A stretch of 64,000 nucleotides of DNA from Sphingomonas parapaucimobilis NBRC 15100 (GCF_000787715.1 NZ_BBPI01000073.1:38374-102373); one strand, 5' to 3'. Positions 8,025-17,051 are shown, numbered from the stretch's first letter. A program made the numbers and translations. The notes: a model not told the origin generated them from the letters alone.

Positions 8025-8930
8025 ATGGAATGGGGGTCGAGCGGAGCGACCGGCAGGCATCTGCGGGTGGGATCGTCGAACGTACGGCGCTGGACCATCC
8101 TTTCGTGGCGGACGGTGCGTAGCGGTATGCGCGACGATTTCGGTATCGCGGCCAGCTCGATCGCCTTTGCCGCTTTCCTCGCCATGATCCCTCTGGTCGG
8201 CCTTGTCGCGGGCGCCTATGGCTCCATCGTGCCGGCCGCGACGGTGGCGCAGAATCTGTTGACACTGACCGCGATCATGCCGGTGGATGCGCGAAGGATC
8301 GTCGCCAGGGGATTGCACAACGCACTGGCGACGGACCGCGCCTCCATCACCGCATTCCTCCTCTCGATCGCTATCGCCCTGTTCAGTGCCCGCCGCGCCG
8401 GGCGGTCGCTGCTTCACGGCATCAACCTCGCCTATCGGATCGAGCGGGAGCGCCAGGGTCTGCGCCGACAGTTCGCGTCGACGGCGCTGGTGCTGGGCTG
8501 CGCCGCGCTGGTGCTGACCGCCCTGGTGTCCCTGTCCGTCCTGGCGTTCCTGCAAAGCTATGTACCCGATGGCCTGCCCGGCGCGCGCCTCGTGTCCACG
8601 ATCACGCTGTTCGGCTCGCTGACCCTCGGGGCAGGCGCAGGGCTGATCTTGATCTATCGCTACGCGCCCGCGGCGGAGCAGGCGATCCCGTGGCGCCGCG
8701 CCCTGCCGGGCACGATCGCAGGCGTCGCGATGTGGCTCACCGCCACGCTGTTGTTCCGCATCTATGTCGCGCGCATCGCGCGGTTCGACGACACTTATGG
8801 ATCCCTCGCGGCCGTGGTGGTGCTGATGCTGTGGCTGATGGTCTCGGCATGGGCGCTGCTGCTCGGCGCACGGCTCAACGCCGAGGCCATGGCCGATTCC
8901 GGGACCCGCATCGAGGAACGACGCAAATGA
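8025..8930 (+). CDS. YihY/UPF0761 family inner-membrane protein
   Basis: A 301-residue integral membrane protein of the YihY/BrkB-like family. After a soluble N-terminus there are about six hydrophobic segments, starting with SSIAFAAFLAMIPLVGLVAG (family signature region). The later DDTYGSLAAVVVLMLWLMVS and ALLLGARLNAEAMAD are characteristic of YihY C-termini. The ATG follows GGGGGGGCGGGGAC. Its stop overlaps the start of the AI-2E family transporter by 4 nt, so both membrane proteins are probably coupled. Biochemical function of YihY proteins is not settled. Confidence 0.88.
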   Translation: MEWGSSGATGRHLRVGSSNVRRWTILSWRTVRSGMRDDFGIAASSIAFAAFLAMIPLVGLVAGAYGSIVPAATVAQNLLTLTAIMPVDARRIVARGLHNALATDRASITAFLLSIAIALFSARRAGRSLLHGINLAYRIERERQGLRRQFASTALVLGCAALVLTALVSLSVLAFLQSYVPDGLPGARLVSTITLFGSLTLGAGAGLILIYRYAPAAEQAIPWRRALPGTIAGVAMWLTATLLFRIYVARIARFDDTYGSLAAVVVLMLWLMVSAWALLLGARLNAEAMADSGTRIEERRK

Positions 8931-9940
8931 CCCAAAATCCGGTGCAGGACCGCTACCGCAATCGCATGCTGACGATCATTGCCGCGATCCTGCTGATCGC
9001 GGCGCTGCGGGCAGGATTTGCGGTGATCATGCCGGTCGCCTTCGCCGCGATCATCGTCGCCGCCTTGTGGCCGCTCAAGCGCTGGCTTGCCCGCTTCATG
9101 CCGTCGTGGATCGCCTATACGCTGACCCTGTTGTCGCTGATCGCGATCCTCGCGGCCTTTGCCGCATCCGTCTATCTGTCGATCGGGCAGGTCATCGGGG
9201 CCATGTCGGCGGAGTGGGCCGGGCTTGAAAAGGCCTATATGCGGCTTGCCGCCTGGGCGGCGGAGCATGGCGTACCGATCGCGGGGACCATCAACCGCCA
9301 GCGCATCATGGGGCTGTTGCAGATGCTGGCCAGCGGTGCCTATGCCTTCGTCACCTATGTCGGGTTCATCGGTATCGTCGTGATGCTCGGCCTGCCCGAG
9401 GTGCCGCGGCTGCGGCGGCGTCTGTACGAGATGTGCGAAGGCGGCGCGCGTCGCGACATGCTGGAAGTGAGCGAGGAGATATCGGGTCAGGTCCGTCGGT
9501 ATCTCGGCACCACATTGGCCACCAGCATCCTGACGGGGGCTGCATCCGCCCTGTGGTCGTGGATGACCGGGCTGGAGCTTGCGCTGGTCTGGGGTATCCT
9601 GAATTTCCTGCTCAACTTCGTGCCCGTGATCGGCAACATCGTCGGCATCGTGCCACCCGTGCTGTTCGCCTTCGTGCAGTTCGGCGGGTGGCAGATGCCG
9701 ACCCTGGTCTTCGTCGGCTTCGTGATCTTGCAGATGACGATCAGCAACGTGGTCTATCCGCTACTCCAGGGAAAGCAGCTGTCGCTGTCACCGTTGGCGA
9801 TCATCATCGCCATGACGTTCTGGAGCTGGGTGTGGGGTATCGCCGGCGCCCTGATCGCCGTGCCGCTCACCGCCGCGATCGTCATCATCTGCGGCCAGTT
9901 CGATCGCAGCCGATGGATCACCAAATTGCTGTCCGCGTAA
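8927..9940 (+). CDS. AI-2E family transporter (UPF0118/TqsA-like)
   Basis: A 337-residue inner-membrane protein with about seven to eight hydrophobic segments. The AI-2E transporter family pattern is seen: an N-terminal TM pair, a soluble middle (LEVSEEISGQVRRYLGTTL), then LALVWGILNFLLNFVPVIGN and the NVVYPLLQGKQLSLSPLAI signature. The ATGA overlap with the upstream yihY-like gene suggests one transcript. Family members export small molecules or act as Na+/Li+(K+)/H+ antiporters; the substrate is not evident here. Confidence 0.9.
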   Translation: MTQNPVQDRYRNRMLTIIAAILLIAALRAGFAVIMPVAFAAIIVAALWPLKRWLARFMPSWIAYTLTLLSLIAILAAFAASVYLSIGQVIGAMSAEWAGLEKAYMRLAAWAAEHGVPIAGTINRQRIMGLLQMLASGAYAFVTYVGFIGIVVMLGLPEVPRLRRRLYEMCEGGARRDMLEVSEEISGQVRRYLGTTLATSILTGAASALWSWMTGLELALVWGILNFLLNFVPVIGNIVGIVPPVLFAFVQFGGWQMPTLVFVGFVILQMTISNVVYPLLQGKQLSLSPLAIIIAMTFWSWVWGIAGALIAVPLTAAIVIICGQFDRSRWITKLLSA

Positions 9941-9975
9941 GTCCGATGGCCAGGGTTCCATGGCCACCTCCGGAC
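9941..9975 (+). terminator. Hairpin after the AI-2E gene
   Basis: Nested inverted repeats GTCCG...CGGAC and GGCCA...TGGCC directly follow the stop codon. There is no T-run, so termination is plausible but unproven. The rest of the gap to 10061 holds nothing recognisable. Confidence 0.45.
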
Positions 9976-10061
9976 CGATAGGAGGTCATTCGATGCCGCT
10001 ATCTGGGCTTTCCGGATCGGCCCGTTCGTCCCATGGGCCATGGGCGGCGGTTGCCCGATAC

Positions 10062-10697
10062 CTATGGCCTGGGCGATGGCGGATGATGACCGTGAGACGG
10101 CTGGCTGCGGCGCCGTGGCTCGCCTATCGCTCGTGCGACGATGACATGCCATTTTCGTTGACGGCGCACCGTGGCTGTCCGCCAGGACAGGCCGGTCAGG
10201 TCGAGGAAGCGTTGCTGTATCCCGGCGGCGTGCTGAGCGAAATCATAATAGTCGATCCGATGATGTGCGAGCACCAGCCGCCCGCCGGGGCGTAGCGCCT
10301 GTGTGACGTGCCTGGCGACGTGCCTCATCGCTGGCGGGGAAAGATAGTAGAGCAGTTCCGCGATCACGATAGCGTCATAGTCTTTCTGCGGAAATCGCGC
10401 GGGCAATGCCAGGCTGATGGCGCGCGCGCGGGGGCGGTCCGCGATGGCGCGGGCCGTCAGAGCCGTACCTTCGGCGGTCCCCTCCGTCGCATCGAGGCGC
10501 AGGGCGCGCGCGGCCATGGCCCGGCTGTTCGATCCATTCCCGCTGCCGAGTTCCAGAACGCGGCCGAGGGGGCCAGGACCCAGGGCATGCAGGATCGCCG
10601 CACGCTTTGTCGCTTCGTCCCGGTCGGAATAGGTCCCCCAGGGGTCGCCACTTGCCGCGAATTTCTCGGCAAAACCGGCAAGATCGATAGGCCTCAT
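10062..10697 (-). CDS. Class I SAM-dependent methyltransferase (NodS-like)
   Basis: A 211-residue cytoplasmic methyltransferase. Motif I VLELGSGNGSNS binds S-adenosylmethionine; DAIVIAELLYYLSP is the post-II region; LRPGGRLVLAHHRID fits motif III/IV. The overall layout resembles NodS-type N-methyltransferases. The last 20 residues are Arg/Ser/His/Pro-rich and look disordered. It is the last gene of a four-gene operon; its start overlaps the PIG-L stop by 4 nt. In other bacteria PIG-L and methyltransferase domains of this kind occur fused, which supports a shared substrate. The substrate is unknown. Confidence 0.85.
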   Translation of the reverse strand: MRPIDLAGFAEKFAASGDPWGTYSDRDEATKRAAILHALGPGPLGRVLELGSGNGSNSRAMAARALRLDATEGTAEGTALTARAIADRPRARAISLALPARFPQKDYDAIVIAELLYYLSPPAMRHVARHVTQALRPGGRLVLAHHRIDYYDFAQHAAGIQQRFLDLTGLSWRTATVRRQRKWHVIVARAIGEPRRRSQPSHGHHPPSPRP

Positions 10698-11347
10698 CGC
10701 CGCTCCTCGGCAAACTGTTCGACGGGGAACGCGAAGACTGCGAGTTCATGGCGTGCGATCGTAAAGCCATGAAGATCGTCGGCGATCACGCCCAATTGCG
10801 TACGATGCATCCGAATGAGCGATCGCTTCGCCGCCACGCCGCCCGCCAGCGAAACGGTCCGGCATCGGGCACCCCTCGCGCGGTGTGGTGGCCAGACCTG
10901 ATAGGTCATGCGTCGTCCGGCAAAATGGAGGTCCCGAAGCGCCGCCGCGACGGCCCGGTGATCGGGATGCGCGTCGGTCATGGCGGGGCCGATGAGCATG
11001 TCCAAACCCCGGCACCGACGGATCGCCCGGCTCAGCCGCTGGCGACACAGCAGCGATTGAGCGGAAAGGCCACCGTCCGGCAACCCCAGAAAGGTCACGC
11101 GATGACGCACCACACCCAGACGACCGAGCGCCGACAGGCTTTCCTGCCGACGCGCCGCAATCAGCCGTTCGGGGGGCCATGCCCCACTGTTGGGATGCGA
11201 GGCGGCGCCATTGCTGACCACGACGACCCGGACCACACTGCCCTGCCGCCGCAAGGCCTGTATCAGGCCAGCGGCCCCGATGATCTCGTCATCGGGATGG
11301 GGTGCGACGACGACGGCATGGCGAACGGCGTTGAGATCCAGTTTCAC
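10694..11347 (-). CDS. PIG-L family deacetylase
   Basis: A 217-residue member of the LmbE/PIG-L zinc-dependent N-deacetylase family, which removes acetyl from N-acetylglucosamine-type sugars. The signature AVVVAPHPDDEIIGAAG at about 11-27 supplies His-Asp-Asp zinc/catalytic residues, and AHPDHRAVAAAL further on supplies the third ligand. No signal peptide, so cytoplasmic. It overlaps both neighbours by 4 nt, indicating tight translational coupling within the operon. It may deacetylate a product of the upstream glycosyltransferase; that is inference. Confidence 0.9.
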   Translation of the reverse strand: MKLDLNAVRHAVVVAPHPDDEIIGAAGLIQALRRQGSVVRVVVVSNGAASHPNSGAWPPERLIAARRQESLSALGRLGVVRHRVTFLGLPDGGLSAQSLLCRQRLSRAIRRCRGLDMLIGPAMTDAHPDHRAVAAALRDLHFAGRRMTYQVWPPHRARGARCRTVSLAGGVAAKRSLIRMHRTQLGVIADDLHGFTIARHELAVFAFPVEQFAEERR

Positions 11348-12342
11348 AGGGCGGGCACCAACAGACCCTGCAGAACCCCGCGACCGACGCGAAGCCTTTG
11401 GGCGTCAGGGGCGGGCTGGCGGAGATAGACCGCCAGATCGCTGAGCATGGCCGAGAGAGGATGGCTGTGGAACTGGCTGGCAAGCCCCACGGCCTCGCGT
11501 GCGACGACCATCGCCCGCTCGGCCGCATCGGCCACCGCCAGTCGGGCCGCCGCCACGCGCGCCAGGCGCGGTTCGTCGCCTTCTTCGGCATTCTCGAACC
11601 ACAGCCGTGCCGTCCGCCGGACGATGGCGGCCGCGCCCTCGGCCAGTGCGAACAACTCGGCCAGTCGGGCGGCCTGAAAGGGATCGTCGCCCCGCCCCGC
11701 CGCAACCAGATGATCGCGGCTGAGGTCGCAAATGCCCGCCACGCCGCCCGCATGAACCGCCACGAAACGCAGCGCGCCGCCGCTGAAAAAGGGCTCATGC
11801 GCATAGCAGCCGGGCCGGCCGATCCGATCCGCGTCGGTGACGGGGGCATGATCCCAGCGCACCCGATGCGTTTCGGATCGCTGCATGCCGATCACCCGCC
11901 ACCAATCGGAGTCGACCGCCGGTGGTATGCGGGACAGGTCGAGGAGGAGCAGTTGCACCCCGTCGGACGTGTCCGCCGTCACCAGCGCATGGCTCAGCAC
12001 CCCCGCCCCCGAGGCATAGCTTTTGCCGCCGCTCAGCCGCCCGTCGTCCAGCCGCAGCGCCTCCCCCGGCCATCCGGCATTCCACACCCCCAGCGTCGCG
12101 CCGCGCGCCAAGGCACGGCCCAGCACGTCGACCTGAGCGGCCGAGCCATAGCGCCGGACGATCTGCACGGCATCGACATGCCCCTCGACCAGTCGGGCGA
12201 GCGGAAGGTCGCGGCGGCCGATCCCGTACAGCCTGGCCAGCAATGCGATCAGTTCGTCCGCCGTCTGCGGATCGCATGGCGGATGATCGGCCCAGCCCTG
12301 TGCAGCGATCGCGCCCCGCAGTTGATCGGCCATCATCGTCAT
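11344..12342 (-). CDS. Acyl-CoA dehydrogenase-like protein
   Basis: A 332-residue protein with the acyl-CoA dehydrogenase layout: helical N-terminus (LARLYGIGRRDLPLARLVEG), a beta-domain segment (LDDGRLSGGKSYASGAGVLS) and a helical C-terminus (AARLAVADAAERAMVVAREA). It is shorter than typical enzymes (about 380 residues), and no clear catalytic Glu context was recognised, so activity is uncertain. The ATG at 12342 overlaps the stop of the glycosyltransferase by 4 nt; an upstream in-frame start at 12360 is less likely. In this operon it could oxidise an acyl group or act on a nitro/amine substrate like other family members. Confidence 0.75.
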   Translation of the reverse strand: MTMMADQLRGAIAAQGWADHPPCDPQTADELIALLARLYGIGRRDLPLARLVEGHVDAVQIVRRYGSAAQVDVLGRALARGATLGVWNAGWPGEALRLDDGRLSGGKSYASGAGVLSHALVTADTSDGVQLLLLDLSRIPPAVDSDWWRVIGMQRSETHRVRWDHAPVTDADRIGRPGCYAHEPFFSGGALRFVAVHAGGVAGICDLSRDHLVAAGRGDDPFQAARLAELFALAEGAAAIVRRTARLWFENAEEGDEPRLARVAAARLAVADAAERAMVVAREAVGLASQFHSHPLSAMLSDLAVYLRQPAPDAQRLRVGRGVLQGLLVPAL

Positions 12343-13349
12343 GCCGCGACCTCGCACCACCGGCTTTCCAGTTCGCCCAGACGATCTTCCGCCGTCGCCA
12401 GCGACACCATGGCATCATGGGCCATGGGTGCCGGAACGATGCGCATGGCAAATGCCTCGCCATTGGGACAGTCCCGCGCGACGCCCAGGATATGGTCCGC
12501 CGACAGGCCCAGGCTTTCCCCCAGCGCCGTGCGGACATGAATCTGGTCGATCGTCGCAAAACTGCGTCTCGCCGCCGCCTGTGCGCGCCATTGCCATGAC
12601 GATCCACGCGGGTCGGCCATGGATGGCCATTCGCCGTGATCCAGCGCCCGCAACACGTCCGCAAGGCCCCCGGCGACGCGTCCGTCTCGCCGTGACGATG
12701 TGTCGACCGCCATCGCCCCGTCGCGGCGGACGCGAAAGCCGGCCCGCGCCGCATCGTCCAGAAACCGGGCATCTTCGCCGGACGGCAACGGCCGGAACCC
12801 GCCGATCGCGCGATAGGCGGACGCACGAACCGCGATATTGGCGCCTCCGCCGAAATGATGGGTATCCCGCGCCTCCCATGGCACCGGGTCGACGAGGCGG
12901 CGATATCGGTGGAGCCGATCATAATAGCGTTCGATGCGGCACTGCAGGGGGTCTCGCGCGGCATCGAGGCGGAGGATACGTCCCGCCACCACATCCGCCT
13001 CTTGCAAAGCCCGACACCCCGCCGCGATCCAGTCGCGATGCGGCATGCTGTCGGCGTCGGTCGTGAATATCAGGCCCTCTGCGCCAGCCAGCCGTTCGAG
13101 GCCCATGGCCAGCGCCGCGCGGCGGGCCGCGCCCGCATTGGGCTCCGTATCCCGGGTGCCCTGCGCCACCGTCAACCCGAAGGGCAAGACCGGCTGCATG
13201 CGATCGAGCATATCCCGGCTGCCGTCCCGGCAATCATCGAGATACAGGCAAAGATGCATGCCATTCGCACCTATCGACTGCCCGGCGATCGCGGACAGCA
13301 ATTGGGGCAGCAAGCCCGCCTCGTTGCGCGCCGGGACACAGATGATCAC
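12339..13349 (-). CDS. Family 2 glycosyltransferase
   Basis: First gene of the operon. A soluble GT-A fold glycosyltransferase starting VIICVPARNEAGLLPQLL. It has the nucleotide-sugar motif LYLDDCRDGS, TTDADSMPHRDWIA as the metal-binding DxD region, and GGGANIAVRASAYRAIGGF as the acceptor region. No transmembrane segment is obvious. The start is uncertain: GTG at 13349 has a GAGGA site 6 nt upstream; a CTG at 13367 sits just after GGGAGAAGGA. The open frame continues upstream opposite katE but is not protein-like there. Acceptor and donor are unknown. Confidence 0.82.
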   Translation of the reverse strand: MIICVPARNEAGLLPQLLSAIAGQSIGANGMHLCLYLDDCRDGSRDMLDRMQPVLPFGLTVAQGTRDTEPNAGAARRAALAMGLERLAGAEGLIFTTDADSMPHRDWIAAGCRALQEADVVAGRILRLDAARDPLQCRIERYYDRLHRYRRLVDPVPWEARDTHHFGGGANIAVRASAYRAIGGFRPLPSGEDARFLDDAARAGFRVRRDGAMAVDTSSRRDGRVAGGLADVLRALDHGEWPSMADPRGSSWQWRAQAAARRSFATIDQIHVRTALGESLGLSADHILGVARDCPNGEAFAMRIVPAPMAHDAMVSLATAEDRLGELESRWCEVAA

Positions 13350-13446
13350 GGGGATGTCCTCGCTCAGAATCCTTCTCCCATGCTTCGTGCGTCTCGACCT
13401 ATGCGGATCGGCCCTGCCTGTGTACGACAGGCCGACAGGATAAGAC

Positions 13447-13460
13447 TTGATCAATATCAA
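13447..13460. promoter_or_regulatory. Perfect FNR/FixK-type box (TTGAT-N4-ATCAA)
   Basis: TTGATCAATATCAA matches the consensus half-sites of FNR/FixK/Dnr regulators exactly. It lies 75 bp upstream of katE and about 100 bp upstream of the divergent glycosyltransferase start, so it could control either or both. A 6-bp-stem hairpin (GCCTGT/ACAGGC) is at 13416-13432. Confidence 0.6.
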
Positions 13461-13535
13461 CCATTTAACGGCAGGGCGATTGTGCTTTCCATGCGTTGAG
13501 ACGCTGACATTCCTCACGGACGCAAAGGCATCATC

Positions 13536-15716
13536 ATGGCCAACAAGATCAAGTCGCGCGCGGGCGCGACAAAGGGCGAGACACCCGACAAGGCCCCCGC
13601 CCTTCCTGCCGCATCGGACACGCCCACCCATTATGCCGAGTCCCGGGGTCATGGGGGAGAGACGCACCAGAGCACCGACGACACGGCCCAGACGCTGACC
13701 ACCCAACAGGGTGTTCCCGTCGCGGACAACCAGAACAGCCTGCGCGTCGGCGAGCGCGGCCCGACCCTGCTCGAAGACTTCATCCTGCGCGAGAAGATAT
13801 TCCACTTCGACCATGAGCGCATCCCCGAGCGGGTGGTCCATGCCCGCGGCTATGGCGCGCACGGCGTGTTCGAGCTGACCGACAGCCTGGCGGACTACAC
13901 CCAGGCCGATGTGCTGAGCACGGTCGGCCAACAGACCGAGGTGTTCGTCCGCTTCTCGACGGTCGCGGGCAACAAGGGGTCGATGGACCTGGCGCGCGAC
14001 GTGCGTGGCTTCGCGGTCAAATTCTATACCACACAGGGCAATTGGGACATTGTCGGCAACAACATCCCGGTGTTCTTCATCCAGGACGCGATCAAATTCC
14101 CCGACCTGGTCCATGCCGTGAAGCAGGAACCCGACCGCGCTTTCCCCCAGGCCCAGTCCGCGCATGACAATTACTGGGATTTCGCCAGTTTAAGCCCGGA
14201 GGCATGGCATATGGTCATGTGGCAGATGTCGGACCGGACCATTCCGCGCTCCTTCCGCACCATGGAGGGATTCGGCGTTCACAGCTTCCGCCTGGTCAAT
14301 GCCGAGGGCAAGTCGACCTTCGTCAAATTCCACTGGAAACCGCGCCAGGGCCTGCAATCGGTGTTGTGGAACGAGGCGGTCAAGATCAACGGCGCCGATC
14401 CCGATTTCCACCGCCGCGAGCTGTGGACCGCGATCGAGGGCGGCGATTTTCCGCAATGGGACCTGGGCGTCCAGCTGTTCGACCAGGAAACCGCCGACAG
14501 CCTGCCCTTCGACCATCTCGATGCGACCAAGCTGATCCCCGAGGAACAGGTGCCCGTCCGTATCGTCGGCACGCTGACCCTGAACCGCAATGTCGACAAT
14601 TTCTTCGCCAACACCGAACAGGTCGCCTTCTGCACCCAGAATGTCGTCCCCGGCATCGACTTTTCCGACGACCCGCTGCTGCACGGCCGCAACTTTTCCT
14701 ATCTGGATACGCAGTTGAAACGGCTGGGCGGACCCAATTTCACCCATATCCCGGTCAACGCGCCGCGCTGTCCGGTGATGAATTTCCAGCAGGACGGCCA
14801 TATGGCGATGCGCAACCCCAAGGGGCGCGCCAATTACGAACCGAACAGCTGGGGTCCCGATGGCGGTCCGCGCGAGAACCCGACCATCGGCTATCGCAGC
14901 TTCCCCGCGGAGGTGCAGGGCATCAAGCAGCGTATCCGCGCCGAAACCTTCGCCGACCATTACAGCCAGGCACGGCAGTTCTTCATCAGCCAGCAGCCCA
15001 TCGAGCAGAAGCATATCGGCGATGCGCTGGTGTTCGAGCTGTCGAAGGTCGAGCGGGTCGACATCCGCGCGCGCGCCGTCTCGCATCTGCGCCTGATCGA
15101 CGAAGGGCTGGCCGCGACGGTCGCCGACGGGCTCGGCCTCGACCTGCCCGAGCCCGCCCAGGCAGCCAAGCCCACGCTCGACCTGCCGCCCTCGGCCAAG
15201 CTGAGCATCCTGTCCAACGGCCCCAAGGACTTCAAGGGGCGCAAGATGGGCATCCTGCTGACGGACGGCAGCAGCGCCGATCTGTTCGCCGCACTGACGA
15301 AGGCGCTCGAGGCGGAGGGCGCGCTTTGGGAAGTCGTCGCTCCCAAGATCCGTGGGGTGACGCTCGACGACGGCACGCAAGTCGCCGCCAAGCAGAAGAT
15401 CGATGGCGGCCCCTCGGTGCTCTACGATGCCGTCGCGGTCCTGCCATCCGAGACGGGCGTGGCCATGCTTACCAGGGATGCCACAGCCAAGGACTTCGTC
15501 ACCGATGCCTTCGCCCATTGCAAGTTCATCGGCCACAACGACGCCGCCAATGCCCTGTTCAACGCCGCCGGAATGATGGAACGGGACGAGGGTTTCGTCG
15601 CCTTGGCCAAAGCCAAAGATGCCAAGACTTTCGTCAGTCAGTGCCGTGCGCTCCGGATCTGGTCGCGAGAGCTGGATGTGGACCTTGATGCAGCGTCGCT
15701 TCAGACCTCGCAGTAA
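13536..15716 (+). CDS. katE: Large-subunit catalase HPII type
   Basis: Heme catalase decomposing hydrogen peroxide, 726 residues, the size of the large (clade II) catalases. After a disordered N-terminus come the catalytic His in [11 protein letters not shown], the Asn in [10 protein letters not shown], and the heme-ligand Tyr in [13 protein letters not shown]. The C-terminal flavodoxin/GATase-like domain typical of HPII begins near [17 protein letters not shown] and ends near [13 protein letters not shown]. No export signal. It stands alone, divergent from the glycosyltransferase operon, with an FNR-type box upstream and a hairpin after the stop. Confidence 0.96.
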   Translation: MANKIKSRAGATKGETPDKAPALPAASDTPTHYAESRGHGGETHQSTDDTAQTLTTQQGVPVADNQNSLRVGERGPTLLEDFILREKIFHFDHERIPERVVHARGYGAHGVFELTDSLADYTQADVLSTVGQQTEVFVRFSTVAGNKGSMDLARDVRGFAVKFYTTQGNWDIVGNNIPVFFIQDAIKFPDLVHAVKQEPDRAFPQAQSAHDNYWDFASLSPEAWHMVMWQMSDRTIPRSFRTMEGFGVHSFRLVNAEGKSTFVKFHWKPRQGLQSVLWNEAVKINGADPDFHRRELWTAIEGGDFPQWDLGVQLFDQETADSLPFDHLDATKLIPEEQVPVRIVGTLTLNRNVDNFFANTEQVAFCTQNVVPGIDFSDDPLLHGRNFSYLDTQLKRLGGPNFTHIPVNAPRCPVMNFQQDGHMAMRNPKGRANYEPNSWGPDGGPRENPTIGYRSFPAEVQGIKQRIRAETFADHYSQARQFFISQQPIEQKHIGDALVFELSKVERVDIRARAVSHLRLIDEGLAATVADGLGLDLPEPAQAAKPTLDLPPSAKLSILSNGPKDFKGRKMGILLTDGSSADLFAALTKALEAEGALWEVVAPKIRGVTLDDGTQVAAKQKIDGGPSVLYDAVAVLPSETGVAMLTRDATAKDFVTDAFAHCKFIGHNDAANALFNAAGMMERDEGFVALAKAKDAKTFVSQCRALRIWSRELDVDLDAASLQTSQ

Positions 15717-15725
15717 CGATCAGGG

Positions 15726-15757
15726 GAACGGGAAGGCACGACATGGCCTTCCCGTTC
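15726..15757 (+). terminator. Terminator-like hairpin after katE
   Basis: A perfect 12-bp stem (GAACGGGAAGGC / GCCTTCCCGTTC) with an 8-nt loop 9 bp past the katE stop. No T-run follows, so it may terminate weakly or protect the 3' end. Confidence 0.7.
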
Positions 15758-15780
15758 ATCATGGCATCCCCCTTCCTACA

Positions 15781-16140
15781 ATGACGATAAGCGATGGATC
15801 CCTCGGCAATTGGCCGCCGTCCTTCATGAACTTCGCCCCTGGAACGATGGTCGGTTGGTTGTCGGAGCCAGGCGGGCACTTGAGCGGCAACAGATTGGGG
15901 CTATTCGCTTTGGCTTCGGTCGCCACCGGCATTGCCGGGCCAGACCGCTTAGGAGGCATCGAACTTATGGATTCAGCCATAGCGTTCGGGGAAGCGGTGC
16001 ATGGCGCGATGGCGGTCACGTCAACGTCTTCGCGGTGGCGGCCTTCGCCGATTGGCACCCGGCGGTGCGCCAGATGGTCGCGGCGGGGCGGCATCGCCTT
16101 CATGTGCATCGGCATTGCATTGATGGTGGAGCGGGTCTGA
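15781..16140 (+). other. Region with possible decayed gene
   Basis: The 590 bp between katE and the Dps-like gene hold no convincing intact gene. One open frame of 119 codons runs here with mixed codon use and no recognised domain. Another frame at about 16015-16090 reads AAFADWHPAVRQMVAAG, reminiscent of FAD-dependent monooxygenases (F-DWHP-V motif), suggesting a frameshifted remnant. A terminator-like hairpin follows on the same strand. Confidence 0.35.
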
Positions 16141-16152
16141 CGCCACCAACGG

Positions 16153-16182
16153 GCGGGGGGCGAGATACTCGCCGCCCGCTTT
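16153..16182 (+). terminator. Terminator-like hairpin on + strand
   Basis: GCGGGGGGCGAG pairs with CTCGCCGCCCGC (one mismatch, 3-nt loop), followed by TTT. It sits 12 bp after the doubtful open frame ending at 16140, as if a real gene once ended there. Confidence 0.5.
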
Positions 16183-16306
16183 CGCTGTCGGCAACCGCAT
16201 GGTCCATGGCGGCGACATCATGGAGGCGTGTCGCGACGAACCCTTCCCGCCGGGAAAGGGCTCGCCCCGACACGGAACAGGCGCTTAGGGAGCAGCCCTT
16301 GGCCCA

Positions 16307-16969
16307 TCAGCGCGGTGCGGGCGCGGTGCGGGCCATCGGCTGCACCGGGCGGCCGCCGTTCAGGTCCGCAGCGTTATTGGCGTCGGTCGGTGTCGGCTGG
16401 ACCATGGCGCGCATCTGCCACTGATATTTGTCGATGGCGTGCTGGACCTCCTGCAACAGGTTGGAGGTCGTGGGATCGCCGTCCTCGCTGGCCTTGATGC
16501 CCTGGCCGATCTCGTCGCTGACCACGCGGTAGTTGGCCGCGAACCAGCCGATCACCTGCGCATCGTCGATGAAGCCGCCCGGCATCTCGGGGACGCGGCT
16601 GGTGCGGACGATGGTGTTGGCGCGGCCGTCGGCCGACGCCCCGATGGCAAGCAGCCGCTCGGCCACCTCGTCGGCATATTTGGCGACACCGTCATGATGG
16701 TCCTGCAACAGCTCGTGCAGAGGGTAGAACAGCGTGCCCGACACGTTCCAATGCGCCTGCTTCGTCTGGAGCTGAAGCTGCTGGAGTTCGATCAGCGTCT
16801 GCTGGAGCGCCATGATCGAGGCACGCTGCGCCTCGCCCTGCGGGCCGCCATGCGGCTGGCTGGACAGGCTGTTCTGCGGAAATCCGTTGCCCGTCTGGAT
16901 GTCGTTGGTCTGGGCGAAAGCGGGCGCGGCAAAGAGGCACGCGACCAGCGCGAGCGAAGCGTAACGCAT
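16307..16969 (-). CDS. Exported Dps-like ferritin-fold protein
   Basis: A 220-residue protein with a Sec signal peptide (cleavage near AFA-Q, residue 20) followed by a Dps domain. The helix KQAHWNVSGTLFYPLHELLQ and the segment HHDGVAKYADEVAERLLAIG carry the His, Asp and Glu residues of the Dps inter-subunit ferroxidase centre. Ordinary Dps is cytoplasmic and binds DNA; export suggests a periplasmic iron or peroxide-handling role (inference). The C-terminus is Pro/Ala-rich. The ATG follows AAGGAACAGGAACG. It lies downstream of a two-component system on the same strand but is separated by a 113-bp gap with a hairpin. Confidence 0.87.
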   Translation of the reverse strand: MRYASLALVACLFAAPAFAQTNDIQTGNGFPQNSLSSQPHGGPQGEAQRASIMALQQTLIELQQLQLQTKQAHWNVSGTLFYPLHELLQDHHDGVAKYADEVAERLLAIGASADGRANTIVRTSRVPEMPGGFIDDAQVIGWFAANYRVVSDEIGQGIKASEDGDPTTSNLLQEVQHAIDKYQWQMRAMVQPTPTDANNAADLNGGRPVQPMARTAPAPR

Positions 16970-17051
16970 CGTTCCTGTTCCTTCGATAAAGGGACTCAGC
17001 CGGGGGAAATAGAGTTCGGCTCAGGCCGTCAGTCGGCGGACGGTGAACGCG

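Noticed and set aside
10077..13349. Complete Nod-factor pathway
   Set aside because: NodS-like and deacetylase-like functions are present, but there is no chitin-synthase-type NodC, acyltransferase NodA or exporter, so the similarity is only in enzymatic logic.
13368..14165. Upstream extension of the glycosyltransferase frame
   Set aside because: It runs antisense to katE and lacks glycosyltransferase features; real similarity begins at VIICVPARNEAG.
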